Part shown: piece after piece, positions 16,055 to 22,963 of the stretch
Numbering within the stretch: the first letter of the stretch is position 1
Layout of the letters: each line of letters begins with the position of its first letter
Source: Halodesulfovibrio spirochaetisodalis
GTDB lineage: Bacteria > Desulfobacterota > Desulfovibrionia > Desulfovibrionales > Desulfovibrionaceae
Direction of reading: 5' to 3'
DNA: 44,663 bases
Assembly: GCF_001672295.1 (NCBI RefSeq)
Contig: NZ_JXMS01000031.1
Coordinates: 32,564-77,226 of the forward strand
Program-made: the position numbers and the translations under genes
The notes under the pieces: model-generated
The model's database searches: none
Told to the model about the DNA's origin: nothing
Seen by the model: the letters and a program-made list of their open reading frames with translations, nothing else

Positions 16055-17056
16055 ATGAATCTCGCAAAATTTCCTCGTCGTGGCTATGTTTCTACCCCAA
16101 CTCCGCTTGAAGCAGCTCCAGCTTTCTCTGAAGCTCTCGGCGGAAAAGTAAACATCTTCATCAAGCGTGATGACCTTCTTCCAGGTACTTCCGGTGGTAA
16201 CAAAACCCGTAAGCTTGACTTCAGCATGGCTGACGCAATCGAGCAGGGTGCAGACACTATCATTACATGTGGTGCTGTTCAGTCTAACCACTGCCGTCTT
16301 ACCCTTGCATGGGCTGTTAAAGAAGGCATGGATTGTCACCTCGTTCTTGAAGAGCGCGTAAAAGGCAGCTACAAGCCAGAAGGTTCCGGTAACAACTTCC
16401 TCTTCAACCTCCTCGGTGTTAAGAGCACTAAAGTTGTTCCTGGTGGTTCTGACATGATGGCTGAAATGGAAAAAGTAGCTGAAGCTCTTCGTGCAGAAGG
16501 CAAAAAGCCTTACATCGTACCTGGTGGCGCTTCTAACTCCATTGGCGCACTTGGCTACGTTTCTTGTGCACAGGAAATGCAGCAGCAGTTCTTCGACATG
16601 AAGCTCAAAGTTGATCACGTTGTTGTTCCTTCCGGTAGCGCTGGTACCCACGCAGGTATGGCAATCGGTATGTACGCAACCAATTCCGGTATCCCAGTAT
16701 CCGGTATTAACGTGAGCCGTACTAAAGATGTGCAGGAAGCACATGTTTACAAACTCGTTGAAGAAACTGTAGAGCTCATCGGCGATATCAAAGGTGGCGT
16801 ACCAAGCGAAGCAGTAGAGTGCTTTGACTCTTACGTTGGACCTGGTTACTCCCTCCCGACTGATTCTATGATTGAAGCAGTTAAATTGCTTGCACAGACT
16901 GAAGGTATCCTTCTTGACCCTGTATACTCCGGTAAAGCAATGGCTGGTCTTATCGACCTCGTACGTAAAGGCCATTTCCCAGAAGGCTCTAACGTAGTAT
17001 TCTTGCATACCGGCGGTTCTCCTGCTCTGTATGCATACCTCGACACTTTCCAATAG
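16055..17056 (+). CDS. PLP-dependent D-cysteine desulfhydrase / L-cysteate sulfo-lyase family enzyme
   Basis: The 333-residue fold-type II PLP enzyme belongs to the ACC deaminase/D-cysteine desulfhydrase family. Pyridoxal Lys is K50 in GGNKTRKLDF. QSNHCR (76-81), PGGASNSIGALGYV and the phosphate-binding SGSAGTHAGMA follow. TEGILLDPVYSGKAMAGLI and the C-terminal HTGGSPALYAY complete the match. The two known activities are D-cysteine to pyruvate, H2S and NH3 (DcyD), and L-cysteate to pyruvate, sulfite and NH3 (CuyA); I cannot separate them from sequence. RidA upstream and a TRAP transporter downstream favour catabolism of an imported substrate. Codons are strongly biased (CGT, AAC and ATC preferred), suggesting high expression. 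Confidence 0.9.
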   Translation: MNLAKFPRRGYVSTPTPLEAAPAFSEALGGKVNIFIKRDDLLPGTSGGNKTRKLDFSMADAIEQGADTIITCGAVQSNHCRLTLAWAVKEGMDCHLVLEERVKGSYKPEGSGNNFLFNLLGVKSTKVVPGGSDMMAEMEKVAEALRAEGKKPYIVPGGASNSIGALGYVSCAQEMQQQFFDMKLKVDHVVVPSGSAGTHAGMAIGMYATNSGIPVSGINVSRTKDVQEAHVYKLVEETVELIGDIKGGVPSEAVECFDSYVGPGYSLPTDSMIEAVKLLAQTEGILLDPVYSGKAMAGLIDLVRKGHFPEGSNVVFLHTGGSPALYAYLDTFQ

Positions 17057-17073
17057 AAAGTAGCTGAATATAT

Positions 17074-17108
17074 GCCGTGCGGAGAACGTGGACTCCGCAC
17101 GGCATTTT
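17074..17108 (+). terminator. attenuator-like hairpin between the PLP enzyme and dctP
   Basis: A perfect 11-bp GC-rich stem GCCGTGCGGAG/CTCCGCACGGC (17074-17084/17093-17103) has an 8-nt loop and only a short T4 run. It may partly terminate or protect the 3' end of the upstream message. Confidence 0.6.
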
Positions 17109-17142
17109 ATAAAACAACCGAACCTTGTGATAGGAGAGAAGT

Positions 17143-18135
17143 ATGAGAAATGTTAGAATTATGATTCTTGCGCTCGTTGCTGTTCTTATGATTGGCGCAA
17201 CTTCAGCATTCGCTGCACCAAAGGTTATCAAGCTTGCTCACCCTAACGTGCCTCAGCACCCGATGGGAATGGCTTTTGAAAAGTTTAAAGAGCTTGTTGA
17301 AGAGCGCTCTAATGGCAGATACAAAGTTGATATTTACGATAGCTCTAAATTCGGTAACTTCGATAGCGTAGTACAGGGTCTGCAGCTTAACATGCTTCAG
17401 ATGGGTTCTGCATCTACCCCTAACCTTGCTCCGTTCTCTGACGAGTTCCTTATCTTTGACCTTCCGTTCCTGTTCCCTTCCTACGAAGCAGCAGATAAAA
17501 TTACAGATGGTCCTATTGGTATGAACGCAACTAAAGCTCTTGAGCCTTCCGGCATCATTGGTCTCGGCTACATCGAGATCGGTTTCCGTAACCTCTGGAA
17601 CAACCAGAAGCCGGTAAAAACCCTTGAAGATGCTAAAAACCTCAAAATCCGTTCTACCCCTTCAAAAGCACACATCGCTACATTGCGTGCTCTTGGTATG
17701 AACCCAACTCCAGTATCCTGGGGTGAAGTATACACAGCACTTCAGCAGAAAACTGTTGATGGTATCGACATTGACCTTAACCTCGCATGGCACAACAACT
17801 TCCCAGAGGTTAACAACAACCTGACTATCGTTAACAGCCTTTACAGCCCTCACCTCGTGATGATGTCTAAGCGCTTCCTCGACAGCCTTAGCGATGAAGA
17901 TAAGGTTATGATCCTTACTGCATTCGAAGAAATCAAACTTTACGAGCGTAAGCTTGTTCGTGACGGCGAAAAAGAAATTCTTACCAAACTCGCTGATAAA
18001 GGTGTTACTGTTGTAAAACTCACTCCTGAAGAGCGCGCTCGCTGGGCTGCTGCATCTGCAGGTGTTTACAAAGAGTTTGAAGACCGCATCGGTAAAGACC
18101 TTATCGAAAAAGCAAAAGCAACTGTAGCAGAATAA
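17143..18135 (+). CDS. dctP: TRAP transporter substrate-binding protein (DctP family)
   Basis: The 330-residue periplasmic binding protein belongs to a tripartite ATP-independent transporter. A signal peptide covers residues 1-24 (cleavage after AFA). The DctP pattern follows: VIKLAHPNVPQHPMGMAFEK, ERSNGRYKVDIYDSSKFG, the FRNLWNN segment carrying the carboxylate-binding Arg near residue 149, and LKIRSTPSKAHIATLRALGMNPTPV near residue 167. The conserved Arg implies a carboxylate ligand, which suits cysteate or another amino or organic acid. GGAG precedes ATG by 8 nt. Codon bias is very strong, and a stable hairpin follows the gene. Confidence 0.95.
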   Translation: MRNVRIMILALVAVLMIGATSAFAAPKVIKLAHPNVPQHPMGMAFEKFKELVEERSNGRYKVDIYDSSKFGNFDSVVQGLQLNMLQMGSASTPNLAPFSDEFLIFDLPFLFPSYEAADKITDGPIGMNATKALEPSGIIGLGYIEIGFRNLWNNQKPVKTLEDAKNLKIRSTPSKAHIATLRALGMNPTPVSWGEVYTALQQKTVDGIDIDLNLAWHNNFPEVNNNLTIVNSLYSPHLVMMSKRFLDSLSDEDKVMILTAFEEIKLYERKLVRDGEKEILTKLADKGVTVVKLTPEERARWAAASAGVYKEFEDRIGKDLIEKAKATVAE

Positions 18136-18147
18136 TTGTATTGAGTT

Positions 18148-18173
18148 CTGCCGGCCGCCTCAGCGGCCGGCAG
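18148..18173 (+). promoter_or_regulatory. very stable intercistronic hairpin after dctP
   Basis: CTGCCGGCCGC (18148-18158)/GCGGCCGGCAG (18163-18173) is a perfect 11-bp stem, nearly all G-C, with a CTCA loop and no T-run. It looks like a 3' stabiliser that keeps binding-protein mRNA in excess over the permease genes. Confidence 0.7.
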
Positions 18174-18188
18174 GCTTAAGGAGAATGC

Positions 18189-18689
18189 ATGTCTCAAAAA
18201 GGTAAATCGTATTTGGCACGTTTTGAGGAAATCTTCTCATCGTCTTGTCTTGTTGTAATGACAATTCTCATCGCGGTGCAGGTTTTCTCACGATACGTTC
18301 TTGAATATTCTTTCGAATGGTCTGAAGAGTTAGCCCGCTACTTATTCATCTGGGCTGTTTATGTAGGCTGTAGCTATGCAACCAAAGAAGACAAACACCT
18401 TGAGGTGACAATCTTCCGTACCATTTGCGGCGGTCGTTTAGCTAAACCGGTTACGTTGCTTTCCTATGTATTTACTGCAATCTTTTGTTTTGCATGTACA
18501 TGGTGGGGTGTGGAAATGCTTCAGTTCCTCATTAAAACCGGTCAGAAAACTCCAGCATTGGAAATCAAAATGTACTGGGTTTTCCTTAGCCTTCCATTTG
18601 GCATGTTCCTGATGGGACTGCGTACAGTAGAAAGAATTATCGGCGTGGCAACTGGTAAAATTGATCCAGTTCCTTCCGCGGAAGTATAG
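18189..18689 (+). CDS. dctQ: TRAP transporter small permease (DctQ family)
   Basis: The 166-residue inner-membrane protein has four predicted transmembrane helices (near residues 15-35, 50-70, 90-112 and 128-150). The DctQ signature EWSEELARYLFIWAVYVGCS and the AtKEdkHLEV-type segment are present. It pairs with DctM to form the Na+- or H+-coupled permease. AAGGAG lies 5 nt before ATG. It starts 53 nt after dctP and ends 11 nt before dctM. Confidence 0.93.
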   Translation: MSQKGKSYLARFEEIFSSSCLVVMTILIAVQVFSRYVLEYSFEWSEELARYLFIWAVYVGCSYATKEDKHLEVTIFRTICGGRLAKPVTLLSYVFTAIFCFACTWWGVEMLQFLIKTGQKTPALEIKMYWVFLSLPFGMFLMGLRTVERIIGVATGKIDPVPSAEV

Positions 18690-18700
18690 AGGCTTATCTC

Positions 18701-19972
18701 ATGGAATTTACAATTTTAATTATTTTTGCATCCCTTGCATTCTTCCTGTTACTCAGTGTGCCTATCGGCATTGCAATCGGGCTTTGTGTAGCAGTCGGGA
18801 TTGTCTTCGGTGACATGCTTCCGCCGGCTTTCCTTGTTCAAAAAATGATCACATCCCTTGATGTTTTCCCTCTTATGGCTGTGCCATTCTTTATTATGGC
18901 AGGGGAAATCATGCAGAAAGGGAGTATGGCTCAGCGCTTACTTAAAGTTTCCCACAGCTTTGTAGGACATGTTACCGGTGGTATGGCACATATCTCTGTT
19001 TTAACAAGCATGTTCTATGGTGCTCTTTCCGGTTCTTCTCCGGCAACTGTTGCTGCTGTTGGTGGCATCATGGTTCCTGCTATGGTTAAAGAAGGCTACA
19101 GCCGTCGCTTTGCTGCTGCGGTTAACACTTCTGCAGGTTGCCTTGGTGTTATGATTCCACCTAGTGTACCTCTTATTATTTACGGCACAACAGCTGGTGT
19201 TTCTGTAGGTGACCTCTTTATCGCAGGTGTAGTTCCGGGTATTTTTGTTGGTGTCTGTCTCATGGCTTGCAGCTACGTTATTGCCAAACGCCACGGCTAT
19301 GGTGGTGGTGAGCGTGCGACATTTATGGAACGTATCACAGCTCTTCGTGAAGCAGTTGTAGCACTCATGGTTCCGCTTATCGTACTCGGCGGTATTTACG
19401 GTGGTCTTACAACTCCGACAGAAGCTGGTGTTATTGCAGTAGTATATGCATTCATTGCAGAGGGGCTCGTTCTTCGTACCCTGAGCTGGCAGAAAGTATG
19501 GGATATCTTCCGTAACACAGCTATTACTTCAGCATCCATCTTTATCGTAGTAGCAACAGCAACTGCGCTTGGTCAGATTCTTTTATTCTATAATGTACCT
19601 GACATGCTCGTTGAAGTGCTCGTAGGAATCTCTGACAATAAATATGTTCTGATTCCAATCATTCTGGTATTCCTTCTTATTATGGGTACCTTCATGGACG
19701 CGCTGGCTAACATCCTTATTCTGACACCGCTGCTTCTGCCTGTTATGAAGCACCTCGGAATGGATCCAATCCACTTCGGTATTGTTATGATCGTAGCTGC
19801 GTCTATGGGCTTCTTGACTCCGCCTGTTGGTGTTAACCTCTTCGTCGGTTGCAGCATCAGTAACTTGAGTATCGAGAAACTCAGTGTAGCGGTACTGCCG
19901 TTCCTGTTCACAATGTGTATTGCACTTCTGGCAATCACCTTTATTCCGTGGCTTTCTTTGGGACTTCTCTAG
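18701..19972 (+). CDS. dctM: TRAP transporter large permease (DctM family)
   Basis: The 423-residue integral membrane protein has about twelve hydrophobic helices and provides the transport pathway. Typical DctM stretches are VPFFIMAGEIMQKG near residue 66, FYGALSGSSPATVAAVGGIM near residue 105, GVMIPPSVPLIIYGTTAGVS near residue 150, LTTPTEAGVIAVVYAF and MGFLTPPVGVNLFVGCSI. A terminator hairpin (19995-20022) begins 22 nt after the stop. Confidence 0.95.
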   Translation: MEFTILIIFASLAFFLLLSVPIGIAIGLCVAVGIVFGDMLPPAFLVQKMITSLDVFPLMAVPFFIMAGEIMQKGSMAQRLLKVSHSFVGHVTGGMAHISVLTSMFYGALSGSSPATVAAVGGIMVPAMVKEGYSRRFAAAVNTSAGCLGVMIPPSVPLIIYGTTAGVSVGDLFIAGVVPGIFVGVCLMACSYVIAKRHGYGGGERATFMERITALREAVVALMVPLIVLGGIYGGLTTPTEAGVIAVVYAFIAEGLVLRTLSWQKVWDIFRNTAITSASIFIVVATATALGQILLFYNVPDMLVEVLVGISDNKYVLIPIILVFLLIMGTFMDALANILILTPLLLPVMKHLGMDPIHFGIVMIVAASMGFLTPPVGVNLFVGCSISNLSIEKLSVAVLPFLFTMCIALLAITFIPWLSLGLL

Positions 19973-19994
19973 AATACGCCGCAATGAATACATA

Positions 19995-20022
19995 CGGGGG
20001 GGATATTGTCCTCCCCGTTTTT
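19995..20022 (+). terminator. terminator or attenuator just before the 407-residue gene
   Basis: CGGGGGGGA (19995-20003) pairs with TCCTCCCCG (20009-20017; one G-U pair, loop TATTG), followed by T5 (20018-20022). The next gene starts at 20030, so its ribosome site GAGG lies immediately beyond the T-run. Read-through would be needed to express that gene from the TRAP message. Confidence 0.75.
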
Positions 20023-20029
20023 GAGGATT

Positions 20030-21253
20030 ATGCAAGAATATTCAATAAGCAAAAGTTCCGAAGCCGTAGGGTTGTTCGGTATTATGGGGCACGCTGGTGC
20101 GGGGCATGTGCATAGTCATTCCGGCTTTATTCAAGATGATACAGCCGGTTTTGCTGTTACTGTAACCCTTATGGCGCAGGCATATCCTGTTGATTTGACC
20201 ATTGCATCAGTGACTGTACAAGGTGACTGGTTTACCGTGACAACGGTAGACGGCGGTATTGGCAAAGCTTATGCTCGCAGGGGCATTACTCCTTACGAAG
20301 CTGATATTGCAAACCGCGTAGTTGGTACTGATGCTGTCTATAACCAGCTGTCTGTTTTGACTGCGTTTGGCAGGATTTACGGGCAGGGGGTAACAGAAGT
20401 ACCTGTTGCTTTACAGACCGCTATTTGTCATGCGGTAATGAATACTTTCGTAACGCAGTATCCTGATGAATTTTTCTATGAAGTCGAGGGACTGAAAGGT
20501 ACCTGTGGCGGTTGCCTCGGAACTGTCCTCGCAATCAACGATACACCTGTGTCTGTTGTAGCAACGCTGAATGCTGCAGCAGGTGGAACAGGGCCGATCG
20601 AAGATGCTGAAGGCAACCTTGCCTATGGTGGCAAACAGGTTGTTATGAAACGCCTTCGTCTGGAGGAATTGCCTACCATTATTCTGGAAAGTAAAGCCTA
20701 TGTTCCTGCTGTCTGTAGTGATTTAAGCTCGGACGTTATGTGGGTTCGCTATAATGAAGAAGTTGATAATCCTGAAGTTGGGAAGGCTCTTTGTTGTGGT
20801 GGGCATGATGCAAAGGTGACGACTATGTCTTCCAATGCTGCGTATGTGCGAAATGCAACTGAATTGGAAGCTATGACGCAGCAGACAGGCAAGCGTATCG
20901 CTGAACTTGGTAACGCATTAGCAGCGTCACAGTCTTCAGAAGAAAAGGTTGCTATCGTCAGCAAGCTTGCAGAGCTTGTGAGCCAGGATGCTGGTGGTGT
21001 AACTTTTATGAGCAACACACTGCATGCGCTTGTCGGAGGCGGTGGATTGCAACCGGGAATGACTGCTGTTCTTTCCATGGCAGTTTGTGGTGAAAATATT
21101 AGACGCGATTGTATTCCTGCTGTCTCATCTTCTGATGTTGAGGCTTACCTGAAGGTGGTAGTTGCGGCCACACCGCATTTGATTGCAGCGCTTGATGAGG
21201 CTTTGCAGTTGGTTCGTGTTCGTAAGGTTGAACTGCCGCAGGGCACTGTATAA
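20030..21253 (+). CDS. unrecognised 407-residue protein of the TRAP/PLP cluster
   Basis: I do not recognise this family. The protein has no signal peptide or membrane segment. A histidine-rich N-terminus reads GHAGAGHVHSHSG (H21, H26, H28, H30). TVDGGIGKAYARRGITPYEAD lies near residue 72, a GTCGGCLG motif near C159/C162, GGTGPIEDAEGN near residue 185, ILESKAYVPA near residue 218, and LCCGGHD with C255, C256 and H259. These suggest a metal or Fe-S enzyme. ATG 20030 is chosen because a possible TTG at 20006 lies inside the terminator hairpin, although GAGG is only 3 nt before this ATG. Placed between dctM and a GntR gene, it probably acts on the transported substrate. Confidence 0.8.
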   Translation: MQEYSISKSSEAVGLFGIMGHAGAGHVHSHSGFIQDDTAGFAVTVTLMAQAYPVDLTIASVTVQGDWFTVTTVDGGIGKAYARRGITPYEADIANRVVGTDAVYNQLSVLTAFGRIYGQGVTEVPVALQTAICHAVMNTFVTQYPDEFFYEVEGLKGTCGGCLGTVLAINDTPVSVVATLNAAAGGTGPIEDAEGNLAYGGKQVVMKRLRLEELPTIILESKAYVPAVCSDLSSDVMWVRYNEEVDNPEVGKALCCGGHDAKVTTMSSNAAYVRNATELEAMTQQTGKRIAELGNALAASQSSEEKVAIVSKLAELVSQDAGGVTFMSNTLHALVGGGGLQPGMTAVLSMAVCGENIRRDCIPAVSSSDVEAYLKVVVAATPHLIAALDEALQLVRVRKVELPQGTV

Positions 21254-21494
21254 TTTTCGTAACTGTTTTTTTCTGCTGCAGGCTGAGCAGCATGCTGACG
21301 ATATCTTGTATTGAATAAATATTAGAAGATATTTGCATAGGTATACTAACTTTATTATAAGAAACTGCCCCTTAACAAGGGACAAAACCATATAGCGTGG
21401 TGTCGGATGCAAGCTGTATTTAGTTGTGGGAACTAATGCTGTATTCGTTCCATAATATAATAATCTCGAGAGTGAGCTTGGTAGAAGGAAGAAT

Positions 21495-22166
21495 ATGTCC
21501 GCCGTAAAAACTTATAGCGAACAAATTATTGTTTACATTAAAGACGCCATCCTTACCGGAAAATTGCATCCAGGGGATAAGGTGAATGAAGTTGTCGTGG
21601 CTACAGAGTTGTCGATTAGCCGCGCCCCAGTGCGTGAAGCGCTGCAGATGCTGGTAAAAGAAGGTCTTATTACCTCTATTCCCCAGCGTGGTAAATTTAT
21701 TACTGCGCTCACTGCCAAACAGATTAAGGACAGCTATTTTACAGGCGGAGTTCTTGAAGGCGCGGCAGTAGCATCCACCATAGACAAATTCACAGTACAG
21801 GATTTTCAGAAACTCGAAGCCGTTGTCGGCGAGATGAAGAAGGTTGCGGACTGTGGAGAGAACGGTACATCAATGGCCGAACTTGATGACCGTTTTCACG
21901 ATATCTTGTTCTCCAAGAATGAAAATGAGCTTATTGGTGAGCTTGCACGTCGGTCTTGTCAGGGCATCTCTAAATTCCTGCTCTTCCGTTACTGGAAAAA
22001 ACTGTTCACTTTGCAGGGAATTTATGAACGTCACAAAATGTTGCTTGATGTTTTGCTTACCAAAGACTGTGTGGCAATTGAAAAAACTCTGCGTGAACAC
22101 TATATCGAATCCGGAGACCGAATGGCACGGTACGGTGTAGATGTTCTGGAGGATGAAGACGCTTAG
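21495..22166 (+). CDS. GntR-family regulator with FCD effector domain
   Basis: The 223-residue FadR-subfamily regulator has a winged helix at residues ~5-72 (YIKDAILTGKLHPGDKVNE; ISRAPVREALQMLVKEGLI; QRGKFIT) and an all-helical FCD ligand domain at ~80-210. Metal-ligand positions are visible as D128/H132-type residues in ELDDRFHDIL and later His residues. Such proteins usually repress a nearby catabolic operon and are released by a carboxylate metabolite. Its likely site is the palindrome pair upstream of ridA. It follows the 407-residue gene by 241 nt. Confidence 0.93.
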   Translation: MSAVKTYSEQIIVYIKDAILTGKLHPGDKVNEVVVATELSISRAPVREALQMLVKEGLITSIPQRGKFITALTAKQIKDSYFTGGVLEGAAVASTIDKFTVQDFQKLEAVVGEMKKVADCGENGTSMAELDDRFHDILFSKNENELIGELARRSCQGISKFLLFRYWKKLFTLQGIYERHKMLLDVLLTKDCVAIEKTLREHYIESGDRMARYGVDVLEDEDA

Positions 22167-22286
22167 CGTCTTATATGTATTTGCTATTTCATCGCACCGT
22201 TCAATCTAGTTGAAAATTGATACAATTGTTGTGTCGAGTAATTTCAGTGTCCACCCGTATGTTCTTTGTTGAACGGTGTGATGTGT

Positions 22287-22317
22287 AAAGCCCCTCTTTC
22301 GAGGGGCTTTAATTTTT
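22287..22317 (+). terminator. terminator after the GntR gene
   Basis: AAAGCCCCTC (22287-22296)/GAGGGGCTTT (22301-22310) is followed after AA by T5. A second, related GCCCCT/AGGGGC hairpin follows at 22379-22397 before a T-rich stretch. Confidence 0.82.
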
Positions 22318-22522
22318 GGTTATTCCGGTTATCAGAAGTAGTCCGTCAGCGTGTGTTCTATTAGCTGAATGTATTTATGCCCCTTTAATTGAGGGGCTTG
22401 TTTATTTTGAATCTGCGATGTTGTATAACAGGCTAGAATCATATCTACAAAAGAGGGGATGCGGTACAAACGTAGGAGCGAGTAGTAATCGATGAACGCG
22501 CGTGAGCGCAGGAGGTCTGTCA

Positions 22523-22954
22523 ATGTCCAATCTAAAATCATGGAGAAACCAGCAACTGCAGCGCCTTAAGCTCGACAGCGATCGGATGTTCAACCAGATT
22601 TGTTCTGAGTTCGGATTACCTTCTGTATGCCAGCCGTTGATGGATACGGAATTGCGACTGGTTGAAACAGATGAAGGGTATCAGATCGAGGCAGAGCTTC
22701 CCGGTGTGACAGAAGACAATTTGGAACTTCATATAGACGGTGCATATCTCACATTACGATGTGCTTTTTCTGAACAGAATGATACCGCAGAGTCCGTGGG
22801 TTCTTTTGAGAGCCAGATGCGTTTGCCCTGCAAAGTCAAACTGGAAGATGTTGTGGCAAAGCTGGAAGACGGTTTGCTGACCGTAAAACTTCCTACGTGT
22901 ACTCTTCCGGAGAGACGTACCATTCCAATTACCAGCGGCGATGAAAAGGAATAG
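22523..22954 (+). CDS. Hsp20/alpha-crystallin small heat-shock protein
   Basis: The 143-residue ATP-independent holdase binds unfolding proteins. The alpha-crystallin domain covers residues ~38-135 (DEGYQIEAELPGVTEDNLEL; RLPCKVKLEDVVAKLEDGLLTVKLP). A C-terminal I-x-I-like anchor, RTIPI, is present. ATG 22523 is preceded by AGGAGG at 7 nt; an in-frame GTG 21 nt earlier is less likely. It is followed 9 nt later by a Lon-like protease, so holdase and protease are probably co-expressed. Confidence 0.93.
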   Translation: MSNLKSWRNQQLQRLKLDSDRMFNQICSEFGLPSVCQPLMDTELRLVETDEGYQIEAELPGVTEDNLELHIDGAYLTLRCAFSEQNDTAESVGSFESQMRLPCKVKLEDVVAKLEDGLLTVKLPTCTLPERRTIPITSGDEKE

Positions 22955-22963
22955 GAGGCACTC

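Noticed and set aside
16028-17053. 341-codon frame antisense to the PLP enzyme gene
   Set aside because: It exists because the sense gene's biased codons avoid reverse-complement stops. The product has no domain and its composition is odd (Cys-, Phe- and Thr-rich).
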